A stretch of 64,000 nt of DNA from Microbacterium dextranolyticum (GTDB lineage: Bacteria > Actinomycetota > Actinomycetes > Actinomycetales > Microbacteriaceae): positions 682,001 through 746,000 of the forward strand of contig NZ_JAFBBR010000001.1 in NCBI RefSeq assembly GCF_016907295.1, given 5' to 3'. The position numbers and the translations under genes were made by a program. Positions 27,586-34,936 of the stretch are shown here, in pieces (position 1 is the stretch's first letter; every line of letters starts with the position of its first letter). The notes under the pieces were generated by a model. That model saw only the letters and a program-made list of their open reading frames with translations, searched no databases and was not told the DNA's origin.

Positions 27586-27615
27586 TTGACTAAGGATACG
27601 ACTTAGGCGTGTACT
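27586..27615 (+). promoter_or_regulatory. Promoter with operator-like repeat for the excisionase-like operon
   Basis: TTGACT (27586-27591) and TGTACT (27610-27615) are 18 bases apart. The inverted repeat CTAAG-GATACGA-CTTAG (27590-27606) lies in the spacer, where a repressor would block RNA polymerase. Confidence 0.5.
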
Positions 27616-27658
27616 GCTGTTAAACGTCAAACCGAATCCGCATGAGGAGGCGTGTTCC

Positions 27659-27889
27659 ATGACGACAGCGATGAATTCTGAGACTGCCGGTCTCAGTCAT
27701 GTCTTCCTGAGTCCGGACGAGCTTGCCGCGGCCCTGCCGGGCGTCACCAAGAGCACGCTCGCGATGTGGCGGTATGAGGGAAAAGGCCCGCGGTACCGAA
27801 AGCTCGGACGCATCGTCGTCTACGCGCTCGATGAGGTCGAGAAGTGGATCGAAGACGGCGCGAGGGAGGGCGGCTCCCATGCTCATTGA
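27659..27889 (+). CDS. Excisionase-like helix-turn-helix protein
   Basis: The 76-residue protein has a winged-HTH of the MerR/AlpA/excisionase type: LSPDELAAALPGVTKSTLAM as the HTH and YRKLGRIVVYALDEVEKWI as the wing and last helix. GAGGAGG precedes the ATG. It is first in a run of five overlapping genes. Such proteins act as excisionases or small regulators in actinobacterial elements. No integrase is seen nearby. Confidence 0.75.
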   Translation: MTTAMNSETAGLSHVFLSPDELAAALPGVTKSTLAMWRYEGKGPRYRKLGRIVVYALDEVEKWIEDGAREGGSHAH

Positions 27890-28169
27890 CACCGCGCCCC
27901 ACGATCCTCGATCAACGGAGCACGTCGTCTCCGTCTACACAACGGGACCGGAGTGCATCCGGTGCGTTCTCACGAAGCGCGTGCTGACCGAGAAAGGCGT
28001 CCGATTCCTCGAGGTCGACATCCGAAGCAACGACGCCGCACGCGAGTATGTCGTAGAGGATCTCGGATACACCGAGGCACCGGTCGTTGTCGTCACCGAC
28101 GAAGACCACTGGTGCGGCTTTCGTCCCGACAAACTCAGCGCACTTGCCGACCAGCGTCGGAGCCTCTGA
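27879..28169 (+). CDS. Glutaredoxin-like (NrdH-type) protein
   Basis: The 96-residue thioredoxin-fold protein has CIRC as the CxxC redox motif in YTTGPECIRCVLTKRVL, the strand FLEVDIRSND, the cis-Pro region EAPVVVVTD and the C-terminal WCGFRPDKL, all as in NrdH/glutaredoxin proteins. It overlaps the HTH gene by 11 bases. Redoxins of this type are often carried by actinobacterial conjugative elements. The partner is unknown. Confidence 0.85.
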   Translation: MLIDTAPHDPRSTEHVVSVYTTGPECIRCVLTKRVLTEKGVRFLEVDIRSNDAAREYVVEDLGYTEAPVVVVTDEDHWCGFRPDKLSALADQRRSL

Positions 28170-28639
28170 TGAACGCGGTTGCAGCGGGTGCCGAGGGGGA
28201 GAGCATCGCGGAAGCGGGGGAGCGGATTCGCCGTACAGCGCCCATCCTCGGAGGTCGCGCAACCGACGAGGACTGCCGCATCCGACGTGCGCTGATCGAC
28301 GAAGCACTGGCAGTCCGCGGCATCCATCCGGGTGCGCACGAGTGGCACACTGCCCAACTCATCGACGGACATGTCGCCGGCGTCTGGGCGAACTCGGTCG
28401 AGGAAGCCGAGCTCGATCTCACGGTCTGGTGGGGCGTCCGATGCCATTGGGTCACCGCTGACCCGCAGTGCCTGCTCTTCCACGAGTACTTCCCGAGAGG
28501 CAAGCGTTCGGCGGCAGAGGCCGATCGACGCTTCCCGCTCGCGCCTCCGCGCACGCTGCGCGACCGCTTCGCGTCCGCCGAGTCGCTTCTCGACGGCATC
28601 TGGCCGCCGACGGCATCCGCCACGTCGGTCGCGAGGTGA
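28169..28639 (+). CDS. Hypothetical protein of the mobile-element cluster
   Basis: The 156-residue soluble protein has no recognised domain. The central part (VWWGVRCHWVTADPQCLLFH) is Trp- and Cys-containing and hydrophobic, and the end is basic and Pro-rich. The start ATG shares its A with the previous stop (TGATG), so translation is coupled. Confidence 0.65.
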   Translation: MNAVAAGAEGESIAEAGERIRRTAPILGGRATDEDCRIRRALIDEALAVRGIHPGAHEWHTAQLIDGHVAGVWANSVEEAELDLTVWWGVRCHWVTADPQCLLFHEYFPRGKRSAAEADRRFPLAPPRTLRDRFASAESLLDGIWPPTASATSVAR

Positions 28640-29535
28640 TCACTGTGGTCGACGATGCTGAACGGCTCGAGCGAGCGAACGAGGACCTTCGCCTTCAGAT
28701 CGCGCATGCTCGCGCTGTCCTATACGAGAGGGAGAAGCAGCGGAGGGAGCGGCGCCGCGAGTATGCGCGCGAGTACTACGCGGCACATCGCGACGAGTAC
28801 CTCGACTATCAGCGCCAGTACCGGGCAGAGCAGCGCGAGAAAGACCCCGAGGCGTATCGGGCGGGCAAGCGCGAGCGCAACCAGCGCTGGCGCGATTCGC
28901 ACAAGGATCAGGTCAATGCGCGGCTGCGCGACAAGTATCGCGACAACGCCGAGAAGCACCGCGAGCGCCGACGCGAGTACTACGCGGAGCATGCTGAGGA
29001 ACAGCGTGCGCGCCGCCGCGAGTACTACGCCCGCAACAAGGAGAAGCAGAATGCCTCCCATCGTGCGTGGCGCGACCGCGAAAAGCGGCGCCGAGCGGCC
29101 GGCCTGCCGACGCAGCGTCTCCATCGCGTACCCCGCGACGAGCGCAAAGCCAACCGCGTCGCTGCCGACGCCTTCTTCTCACGAACCTGGACCGAAGAGG
29201 AACTCATGACCATGATGGAGATCTTTGCCACGCCGCCGGAGCTGCTGGCGGCGTGGAAGCGAGACTGCCTCAAGGCGCGCGCGACCTACACGCTGGCTGA
29301 GCAGCAGGAGGAGCTCGCGCGCCTGCAGAAGGAACTGAATCGTGTGGCTCCCGGCCCCAAGCCGAAGCCGACCCTGACGCCGCAGCAGATCGAGGAGGCA
29401 CGGATGGATGCCATCGCGAAGCAAGTCAACGATCGCCTCCGCCACCGCGAGGAGCCGCGGCGCGTTCATCATCTGGACCCCGCTGCCCCGCATCCGACGC
29501 TGCATCGGCCCAACACGACAGGACTGAGCCGATGA
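28636..29535 (+). CDS. Highly charged helical-repeat protein
   Basis: About 299 residues from the GTG that overlaps the previous stop by 4 bases. Residues 10-155 form an almost continuous charged helix with repeats built on RREYYAxHxxE (about 41-55, 111-122, 127-138), roughly 16 residues apart. An acidic-aromatic helical region (TWTEEELMTMMEIF) and a Pro/Lys segment follow. It may bind nucleic acid or act as a scaffold. No family recognised. Confidence 0.7.
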   Translation: MITVVDDAERLERANEDLRLQIAHARAVLYEREKQRRERRREYAREYYAAHRDEYLDYQRQYRAEQREKDPEAYRAGKRERNQRWRDSHKDQVNARLRDKYRDNAEKHRERRREYYAEHAEEQRARRREYYARNKEKQNASHRAWRDREKRRRAAGLPTQRLHRVPRDERKANRVAADAFFSRTWTEEELMTMMEIFATPPELLAAWKRDCLKARATYTLAEQQEELARLQKELNRVAPGPKPKPTLTPQQIEEARMDAIAKQVNDRLRHREEPRRVHHLDPAAPHPTLHRPNTTGLSR

Positions 29536-29795
29536 GCGCCATCGGCCGAGGCCGCGCCGAGAAGGTGCTTTACCGCACCGCCATCAGCGCGTTCATGTAC
29601 TACCCCGACAAGCCCGACAACGAGCCGGGGTATGACGTCGAAGAGGACGTGGCGTGGTGCGTTGCGCCGCTTGATCGACAGTTGCCGATGCCGGATGTCG
29701 ATATCTTCCGCGGAGTCATCCGGATGCTAATCACTGAACCGCTCGCGGACCGACGGCCCTTGATCCAGAAGCTTGCTGAGCTCTCGGGGGAGTAG
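29532..29795 (+). CDS. Hypothetical protein (87 aa)
   Basis: Fifth gene of the overlapping cluster; ATGA overlap with the previous stop. Visible features are YRTAISAFMYYPDKPDNEP near the start and an acidic middle. No domain recognised. The following 190 bp to the convergent zeta-toxin gene hold no clear gene. Confidence 0.65.
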   Translation: MSAIGRGRAEKVLYRTAISAFMYYPDKPDNEPGYDVEEDVAWCVAPLDRQLPMPDVDIFRGVIRMLITEPLADRRPLIQKLAELSGE

Positions 29796-29983
29796 GAGGC
29801 GGATCCGTCCCGGCGGCCGATCGTAGCGACCTCCGGCGTGCTCCGTTCCGGCCCTGCGGCATATCCTCCCTCGCTGCGCTCAGTCCGGCAATCCTCGGGC
29901 TCGGCACTGCGCGCGCCTGCGGTCGCGTTGTGAGCCACTACCAGGAGGATCCGGGAGGAGTGGACGATGCGCGGTGATCTGAG

Positions 29984-31000
29984 TCAGCGCGAGATGCCGC
30001 CTCGCTCGGGGCCGCGAGGAGTGACGACGGGTGCGGCGAGATCGATGACCTCCTCGCGCGGTAGCGCGCGCCGCAGTTCGTCCAGTCTGACTACCGTCTT
30101 CTGCTCGATCGCGCTGATGAACTTGCCGTCGCTGGGCACGTGCAGTTCGGGGATCACCTCGCGGAGGGCGATCTCGTGCAGTTCGACGAGGAGCTCAATG
30201 GCCCCGCCGGGAAGGTCTCGGCGCGTCATCGCGAAGTCGGTCAGGTGGTGAAGCTCGCTGAGCCACTGGGTGGAGTCGAACCGACTCAAATGGGCGGATT
30301 GCCCAGCCTCGAGTGCCGCTCCGGCGTCGCGGAACACCTCGTCGCCGTCAGCGCGCACCGCGTCGAATTCGAGGTCGCCGGCGCGTCCGATCACCGTCAG
30401 TCGGTCGACGGATGCCGAGTGCGCTGCCTTTGCCGCGAGAGCGCGAGTCGCCTCAAGTGCGCGGTCGTGAGCGTCTCGGCTGACGAACCGCGCAAGCTTC
30501 CCGGCGCGGACGTTGCTCAAGTAGAGGGATGCCGCGGAAAGCAGGCTCTCGGCTCTCCGCGATGCGACGATCACGAGGCGCGTCTGAAAGCCCGCCGCCC
30601 CGAAACGCTCCGCTATTCCAACCGCTAGTGCGGGGTCCTGAAACGCTCCCTCGACCAGCACCGAACGACTGTTCTCTCGAGCGAAGCGGATACAGTCTCG
30701 GAGCCACCCCGCTGTCGCTCGAGCGACGCCCTCGAGCGCTTCCGGGGCGCCGGCGGTGACAAGGTCGGGGAAATTAGGGTGGAATGCGCGAAGCTCGTCA
30801 GCGCTCACAGTCGCGAGATGGTCGGGATGCTGGCGGACCAGCGAACCAGCAGCGCTGGAGTGGCGCGATCCCGGTTGGCCCGCCAGAAGAATCAAGATGG
30901 GCGGCTCCTCGGTCGGGGGTGCGTCTGGGAAGACGAGAGGAAGGACGACCCGTCTGAGGATCTCGTCGCGCTCGGAATCCGTGAGTTCCCACTCGATCAT
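29984..31000 (-). CDS. Zeta-toxin-like kinase with altered P-loop
   Basis: The 338-residue protein has the zeta/PezT layout: hydrophobic strand then GQPGSRHS (41-48) in the P-loop position, SADELRAFHP (substrate-binding Asp and Arg, about 67-76), SVLVEGAFQDP (Walker B region) and later basic helices. Zeta toxins phosphorylate UDP-N-acetylglucosamine. The P-loop lacks the usual GK(S/T) lysine (RH instead), so phosphotransfer may be lost or altered. A small gene overlaps upstream as a likely antitoxin. Confidence 0.8.
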   Translation of the reverse strand: MIEWELTDSERDEILRRVVLPLVFPDAPPTEEPPILILLAGQPGSRHSSAAGSLVRQHPDHLATVSADELRAFHPNFPDLVTAGAPEALEGVARATAGWLRDCIRFARENSRSVLVEGAFQDPALAVGIAERFGAAGFQTRLVIVASRRAESLLSAASLYLSNVRAGKLARFVSRDAHDRALEATRALAAKAAHSASVDRLTVIGRAGDLEFDAVRADGDEVFRDAGAALEAGQSAHLSRFDSTQWLSELHHLTDFAMTRRDLPGGAIELLVELHEIALREVIPELHVPSDGKFISAIEQKTVVRLDELRRALPREEVIDLAAPVVTPRGPERGGISR

Positions 31001-31251
31001 GGCTGGGAGTCTCTGAGCTGCACGATTCGGCGCTCGATGCTCTTGGCCAGACGGGAAACCTCAGCACGGTCATCGCTGTCCGTCTTGAGCACGCTTTCAC
31101 GCAACTTTGTGACTTCGTCGATCGCGCCCGACAAAGTCTGCCGTCCATCGGTCGATCCGTGTAACAGCAACGCAGTGAGCATGGTCGCCGACTCGCGCAT
31201 CGCTTCGAACGCGACGACGTCGTTGACGCGCCAGGCCGAGATGTCCGCCAA
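30997..31251 (-). CDS. Putative antitoxin of the zeta-toxin-like gene
   Basis: An 84-residue, mostly helical protein (FEAMRESATMLTALLL, then charged helices). TTG start with GGAGG six bases upstream. Its TGA overlaps the toxin ATG by four bases, the usual antitoxin-first arrangement. No sequence similarity to epsilon is claimed; the role rests on position and size. Confidence 0.65.
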   Translation of the reverse strand: MADISAWRVNDVVAFEAMRESATMLTALLLHGSTDGRQTLSGAIDEVTKLRESVLKTDSDDRAEVSRLAKSIERRIVQLRDSQP

Positions 31252-31432
31252 ACCATACCTCCCGACGTCATCGTAGTCTCAGCGCAGCGAAGCGCTCGGT
31301 GGTGGTCGGCCCTGCGTCGGCGCCGAGAGACGTCGCGCCTCGGTGGATCTCAAACCGAGGACGTCCGATGGGCAGCTCGCGGCTGGGAGCCTGGGCGTAG
31401 GGGCTAAGCCTCGCAGTGAGCTCGAAGCGCGG

Positions 31433-31588
31433 TCAGCGCATGGGGTCGCTGCGTTCGACAACCGCGATCGCGTCAACGAAAGCGAGGTTGCAGGAGTTGC
31501 AAACGTATCCCCGTCTCGCGTCCCGGAGCACGGTTCCGCATTCCGGGCAGTGAGGCTGCTGAGGTCCAGCGAACGGGTCCACCGGCAT
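31433..31588 (-). CDS. Zinc-ribbon microprotein (51 aa)
   Basis: The minus-strand frame encodes a 51-residue protein with two knuckles, CPECG (near residue 18) and CNSC (near residue 34), in the pattern HCPECGTVLRDARRGYVCNS, followed by a short hydrophobic tail. This is a classical four-Cys zinc ribbon. TAGGCG lies 7 bases before the ATG, fitting a leaderless promoter. Too small to assign a function. Confidence 0.6.
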   Translation of the reverse strand: MPVDPFAGPQQPHCPECGTVLRDARRGYVCNSCNLAFVDAIAVVERSDPMR

Positions 31589-31712
31589 GACGCTACGCCT
31601 AGCTACGAAGACGCGCGAGCGGTATCGGCCATGACCCTCGTATCAACGATGCCCTTGCGGGCGCTGCGCGAAAGCGGGACTCTTCCGGGCATCGCGCGTT
31701 GACGGAACCCGA

Positions 31713-32225
31713 CTAGCGCGGAGGGTAGTTCACCAGCACCGGCAACAGCGCCGTCGTGCCGTCCTCGAGCCGGATCTTCCCCGGCGGGAACCACGGGTCG
31801 CACTGCGCCGCATCACCCGCCGCCCAGGCCAAACGGTCCGCGGGATCGACGGGGCGATGCTCGGGCCTCAGCCTCGCGACGTTGTCACGAAACCAGCGGA
31901 TCGAGCCCTCCCAACCAACCCGCTCCGCGATCACCGTCGCCGGCATCTGCGGATGCTCCGCCAACAGCGACCGCACCCGCGCCTCGAACGGCGTGAACAA
32001 CGTCGGCCGCGGCGACCGCTCATACTTCCGCGGCCCGTCGGAGGGCACCGCCTTGATCACGGTCGTCCGCGAGATCCCCAGCCGCGCCGCGATCTGCGCT
32101 TTCGGAACCCCGTCCGAAGCCAGCCTCCTGATCAGCGCCCAGTCTTCCAAAGTGATCACTCTCCAATCGTTGAGTGTCCACTTTTCGAACGTCGCTATCG
32201 ACCAGTTCTCAAGCGCCGCCGACAC
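31713..32225 (-). pseudogene. IS21-family istA transposase, N-terminal fragment
   Basis: The frame contains the IstA N-terminal HTH (LEDWALIRRLASDGVPKAQI, ARLGISRTTVIKAV) and a second DNA-binding region, then AQCDPWFPPGKI, which holds the first catalytic Asp of the rve domain. The protein stops soon after (LPVLVNYPPR), so most of the catalytic core is missing, and no istB follows. It is a decayed insertion next to the restriction operon. Confidence 0.8.
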
Positions 32226-32256
32226 ACGCCGGGCGCCTCCTGCACCGGCACGGTTC

Positions 32257-34902
32257 TTACCAGAGGTCGCTTAGTCCTTCGAGGGTCACTCTCGGGACGC
32301 TCAGTTCGCTACTATTTGCGGTCTGATAGGTCACAAGCCGTGCCGAACCGTCGCGCTCCTCCCTGTTGAAGAAGTATCCGGTGGACACCTCGTGATTCGG
32401 GCCCGGTTGAAGTGTGAAGATCGGCAGCAGCGGCAATGGCACGGCCGCGCCTTCCTTGCCAATAAAGAGGCCTCCCGTGTCAAGCATCGATCCGTAGGAG
32501 AGAGTGCCCCTGACGAATGGAGCTCGAGAGCCTGTCAGGACCTCGACGTCGTGCTCGAATGTGCTGCCATGCTTGGAGGCCTTGCCTGCTCGAATCAAGG
32601 GAAGCTCCCGCCACGCGTCACCCACAAGCCCACGAAGCTCCGTGAGCGTCTCGAGCAGGTGCGCGAGCTGGGCCTCTGACTCCGCTGTGCTGAGTGAGCC
32701 TGAGTGTCCGTCCCATTGATTGCGGCGGAGGTTCGCCGTCTCCAGCAGTGCCACAGCGGCCGGCGCAGTCAGCCTTTCCAGAGCAGCTGTGCTTGCACCC
32801 CCGAACAGAGCCTCCATCCGCGCAGCTTCCTCGGAATCAGCCGCCTGGAATCGCTTGCGGAAGACGCTGGCGAGACGCTGACACACGGTGATCCATGTGC
32901 CAAATGACGGTCGCTTGAGTGTCTGATGAACGCTCTCCAGGGCTGCCCGAAGACGCGGAGACTCTTCATCCCAAAGTTCGTGGTCGTTCCTCAGCGCTGA
33001 CAAGAGGACGGTCGCAAGGTAGGCACTGTATGCCTCTAGGGTCAGTATCGCCTGCTTGTGCTTCGCCTCCGTCGTGGCCTTCGTCTCAAGAGTCCAGAGC
33101 GCCCCCGCAATAGGGAAGGGGAGAGTCTCGGTCCAGCCTGTGAGACTCTCATCCCCAAGGTTCGCGAATCGGGAAACGATCATCGAAGCCTGATCCGGCT
33201 TCGACCAGAGTTCGCTGACGGCCTCGCGCAGGGTCTGCTGTGCGCGGTGGAGATCCGCTGATGCTTGCGCCACTGTCAGTTGTAGCTCCGGCCGGCCAAC
33301 GGGTACGACGATTGCATCGAGCAGAGCCACCAGCTCAGCTGGTCGATTGTGGACCAGCGCTTGTCTCCACTGTCCACCGAACTGAGACCGGGCAACTCGA
33401 ACGGACTCCCGCCCAAGTTCGCTGCGAAGCCAGTTGTTGAGAAAGTCCGGATTGGCCAGTGACGCATCAACCACGGCGTGGAGATCCGCGTCCTCACCCC
33501 CCAAGGCCTCATCATCGTCACGATGCACGATCAGTTCTGCGCCTACCGGGAGATAGTTCTGATCAGCTACCGGCTTGATGGGGCTAAGGAGAAGCGCCGA
33601 CAACCTTGTTCGCTGCCACCCCGCCTGAGACAACCGAGACTCGACATTGCGCTGTGCCGACCCAAACGCGGCTGTCGTTTCGAAAACGTATGCGTCTCGC
33701 TGCGCCGACTCCCATGTGATTGCGGTCCCCGGGTAGCGAGCTTCGAACCAGACCTCCGCGTTGACGTCACCCGGGATCTCCACGCTCCAGCTCGCAGAAC
33801 TGTCCTGCGCGGCTCGTCGCGCGGTGTAGCGTCGTCGGCGGAAGTGGCTCTGATCGACCGTTCGAGAGATCGGTCCGTTGCGCTCTGTTGCCATTGCGGA
33901 GCGTAGAAGCTCTGCCGCCGCGGGGCTGAGTGAACGTGCGGATGACGTACCGCGCGAGGAAGTGAATTGAGCGCGCAGGTCCACCAACTGGACTCGTCCT
34001 TGTCGCTCAGTCACCTTGGCCGAGTCGAGAACCATCGCGAATAGCGGAACCGACGAGTGCGGCGTGAGCCCCGAGGGCAAGGCGATGATTGTGTCAACGA
34101 GATCCTGGTCGAGGAGATCACGACGAACTTCCGCAGCTCCCTCACTGAGGAGCGCGTTCGAGGTGAGGTAGACGAGCGCCCGACCGCCACCGTCTGCGGG
34201 CGTGTAGAACTTGTCGCTCATTCGGCGGGCAAACAGCCACTGGGAGTCGGCCACGTTCGGCAGCGGTCCAGTGAACTGGCTTTGGATCGTGTCGCGATAG
34301 TGCCTCCAGCTAAGCCCCCACGGAGGTTGCGAGACAGCGAGTCCTACCTTGCGGTCGGCGAACCGGTCCGCGACAAGCGAGTCTCCGTCCTCCACTACTC
34401 CTGTCGCCCCGCTGACGTAGAAGTTGGCGCGAGCGAGAGAAGCCACGCGCTTGTCGATCTCCTGCGCAAGGACCTCGCGCCTCGACGCGGAGGTGGTGGT
34501 TGCAGCCCACAACCGGGCAAGCGTTCCGCCGACTCCCGCCGCAGGGTCGTACAGTTCAGTTCCACCAAGTTCGCGATTCGTCGAGAGCAACGCGGTCTCG
34601 GCAACCGTGTCCAGGGCCCTACTGGTTACGTGTTCGCCCCAGGAGTCGCTGCTCGCTGCCAGCACGAGTTCCGACACGTGACCAGCAAGCTCGTCCTCCT
34701 GCGCCGCCTCCAGCCACCTCCTGTGCTCGTCGACGGCACTCGAAGGCAGCTGGATGTCCAGCTCCCGAGCCCAGGCCGGCGCGTTCGGGTCCGATTCCGC
34801 TTTCCATGCGGCCGCATGGAAAGCGAGTCGCTCGGCAGCTATCTGCGCTGGGAGGTCTCCCCGCAAACCCTCCAGCAAGCGAATCACAACGTTCGTCGCC
34901 AT
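32257..34902 (-). CDS. Type I RM-associated fusion: methylase-like, HsdS-like TRD and HEPN-like domains
   Basis: The 881-residue protein starts at ATG 34902 (GGAG upstream); TTG 34944 would overlap hsdR by 8 bases. An N6-adenine methylase-like domain (about 60-330) has SAM motif I LYDPAAGVGG (117-126), but motif IV reads SQPPWG instead of NPPF/Y. About 420-570 resembles an HsdS half (FLNNWLRSELGRES, then IVVPVGRPELQLTVAQASAD). The C-terminus (about 590-780) is helical with RNQWDGH (727-733), the RNx4H pattern of HEPN RNases. It is last in hsdM-hsdS-hsdR. Domain calls beyond the methylase are inference. Confidence 0.75.
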   Translation of the reverse strand: MATNVVIRLLEGLRGDLPAQIAAERLAFHAAAWKAESDPNAPAWARELDIQLPSSAVDEHRRWLEAAQEDELAGHVSELVLAASSDSWGEHVTSRALDTVAETALLSTNRELGGTELYDPAAGVGGTLARLWAATTTSASRREVLAQEIDKRVASLARANFYVSGATGVVEDGDSLVADRFADRKVGLAVSQPPWGLSWRHYRDTIQSQFTGPLPNVADSQWLFARRMSDKFYTPADGGGRALVYLTSNALLSEGAAEVRRDLLDQDLVDTIIALPSGLTPHSSVPLFAMVLDSAKVTERQGRVQLVDLRAQFTSSRGTSSARSLSPAAAELLRSAMATERNGPISRTVDQSHFRRRRYTARRAAQDSSASWSVEIPGDVNAEVWFEARYPGTAITWESAQRDAYVFETTAAFGSAQRNVESRLSQAGWQRTRLSALLLSPIKPVADQNYLPVGAELIVHRDDDEALGGEDADLHAVVDASLANPDFLNNWLRSELGRESVRVARSQFGGQWRQALVHNRPAELVALLDAIVVPVGRPELQLTVAQASADLHRAQQTLREAVSELWSKPDQASMIVSRFANLGDESLTGWTETLPFPIAGALWTLETKATTEAKHKQAILTLEAYSAYLATVLLSALRNDHELWDEESPRLRAALESVHQTLKRPSFGTWITVCQRLASVFRKRFQAADSEEAARMEALFGGASTAALERLTAPAAVALLETANLRRNQWDGHSGSLSTAESEAQLAHLLETLTELRGLVGDAWRELPLIRAGKASKHGSTFEHDVEVLTGSRAPFVRGTLSYGSMLDTGGLFIGKEGAAVPLPLLPIFTLQPGPNHEVSTGYFFNREERDGSARLVTYQTANSSELSVPRVTLEGLSDLW

Positions 34903-34936
34903 GTCGTCAAGATCTCCAGTGGTTCTCGGTGCGCAT

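Noticed and set aside
28135..28707. 190-residue minus-strand frame
   Set aside because: Antisense to the overlapping mobile-element cluster, which has coupled starts and a promoter.
29967..30251. Plus-strand 94-residue frame with a good GGGAGGAG site
   Set aside because: Almost entirely antisense to the zeta-toxin-like gene and low-complexity Ser/Arg; the ribosome site may be a relic.
31343..31702. Plus-strand 119-residue frame
   Set aside because: No family resemblance; the opposite strand holds a better supported zinc-ribbon ORF.
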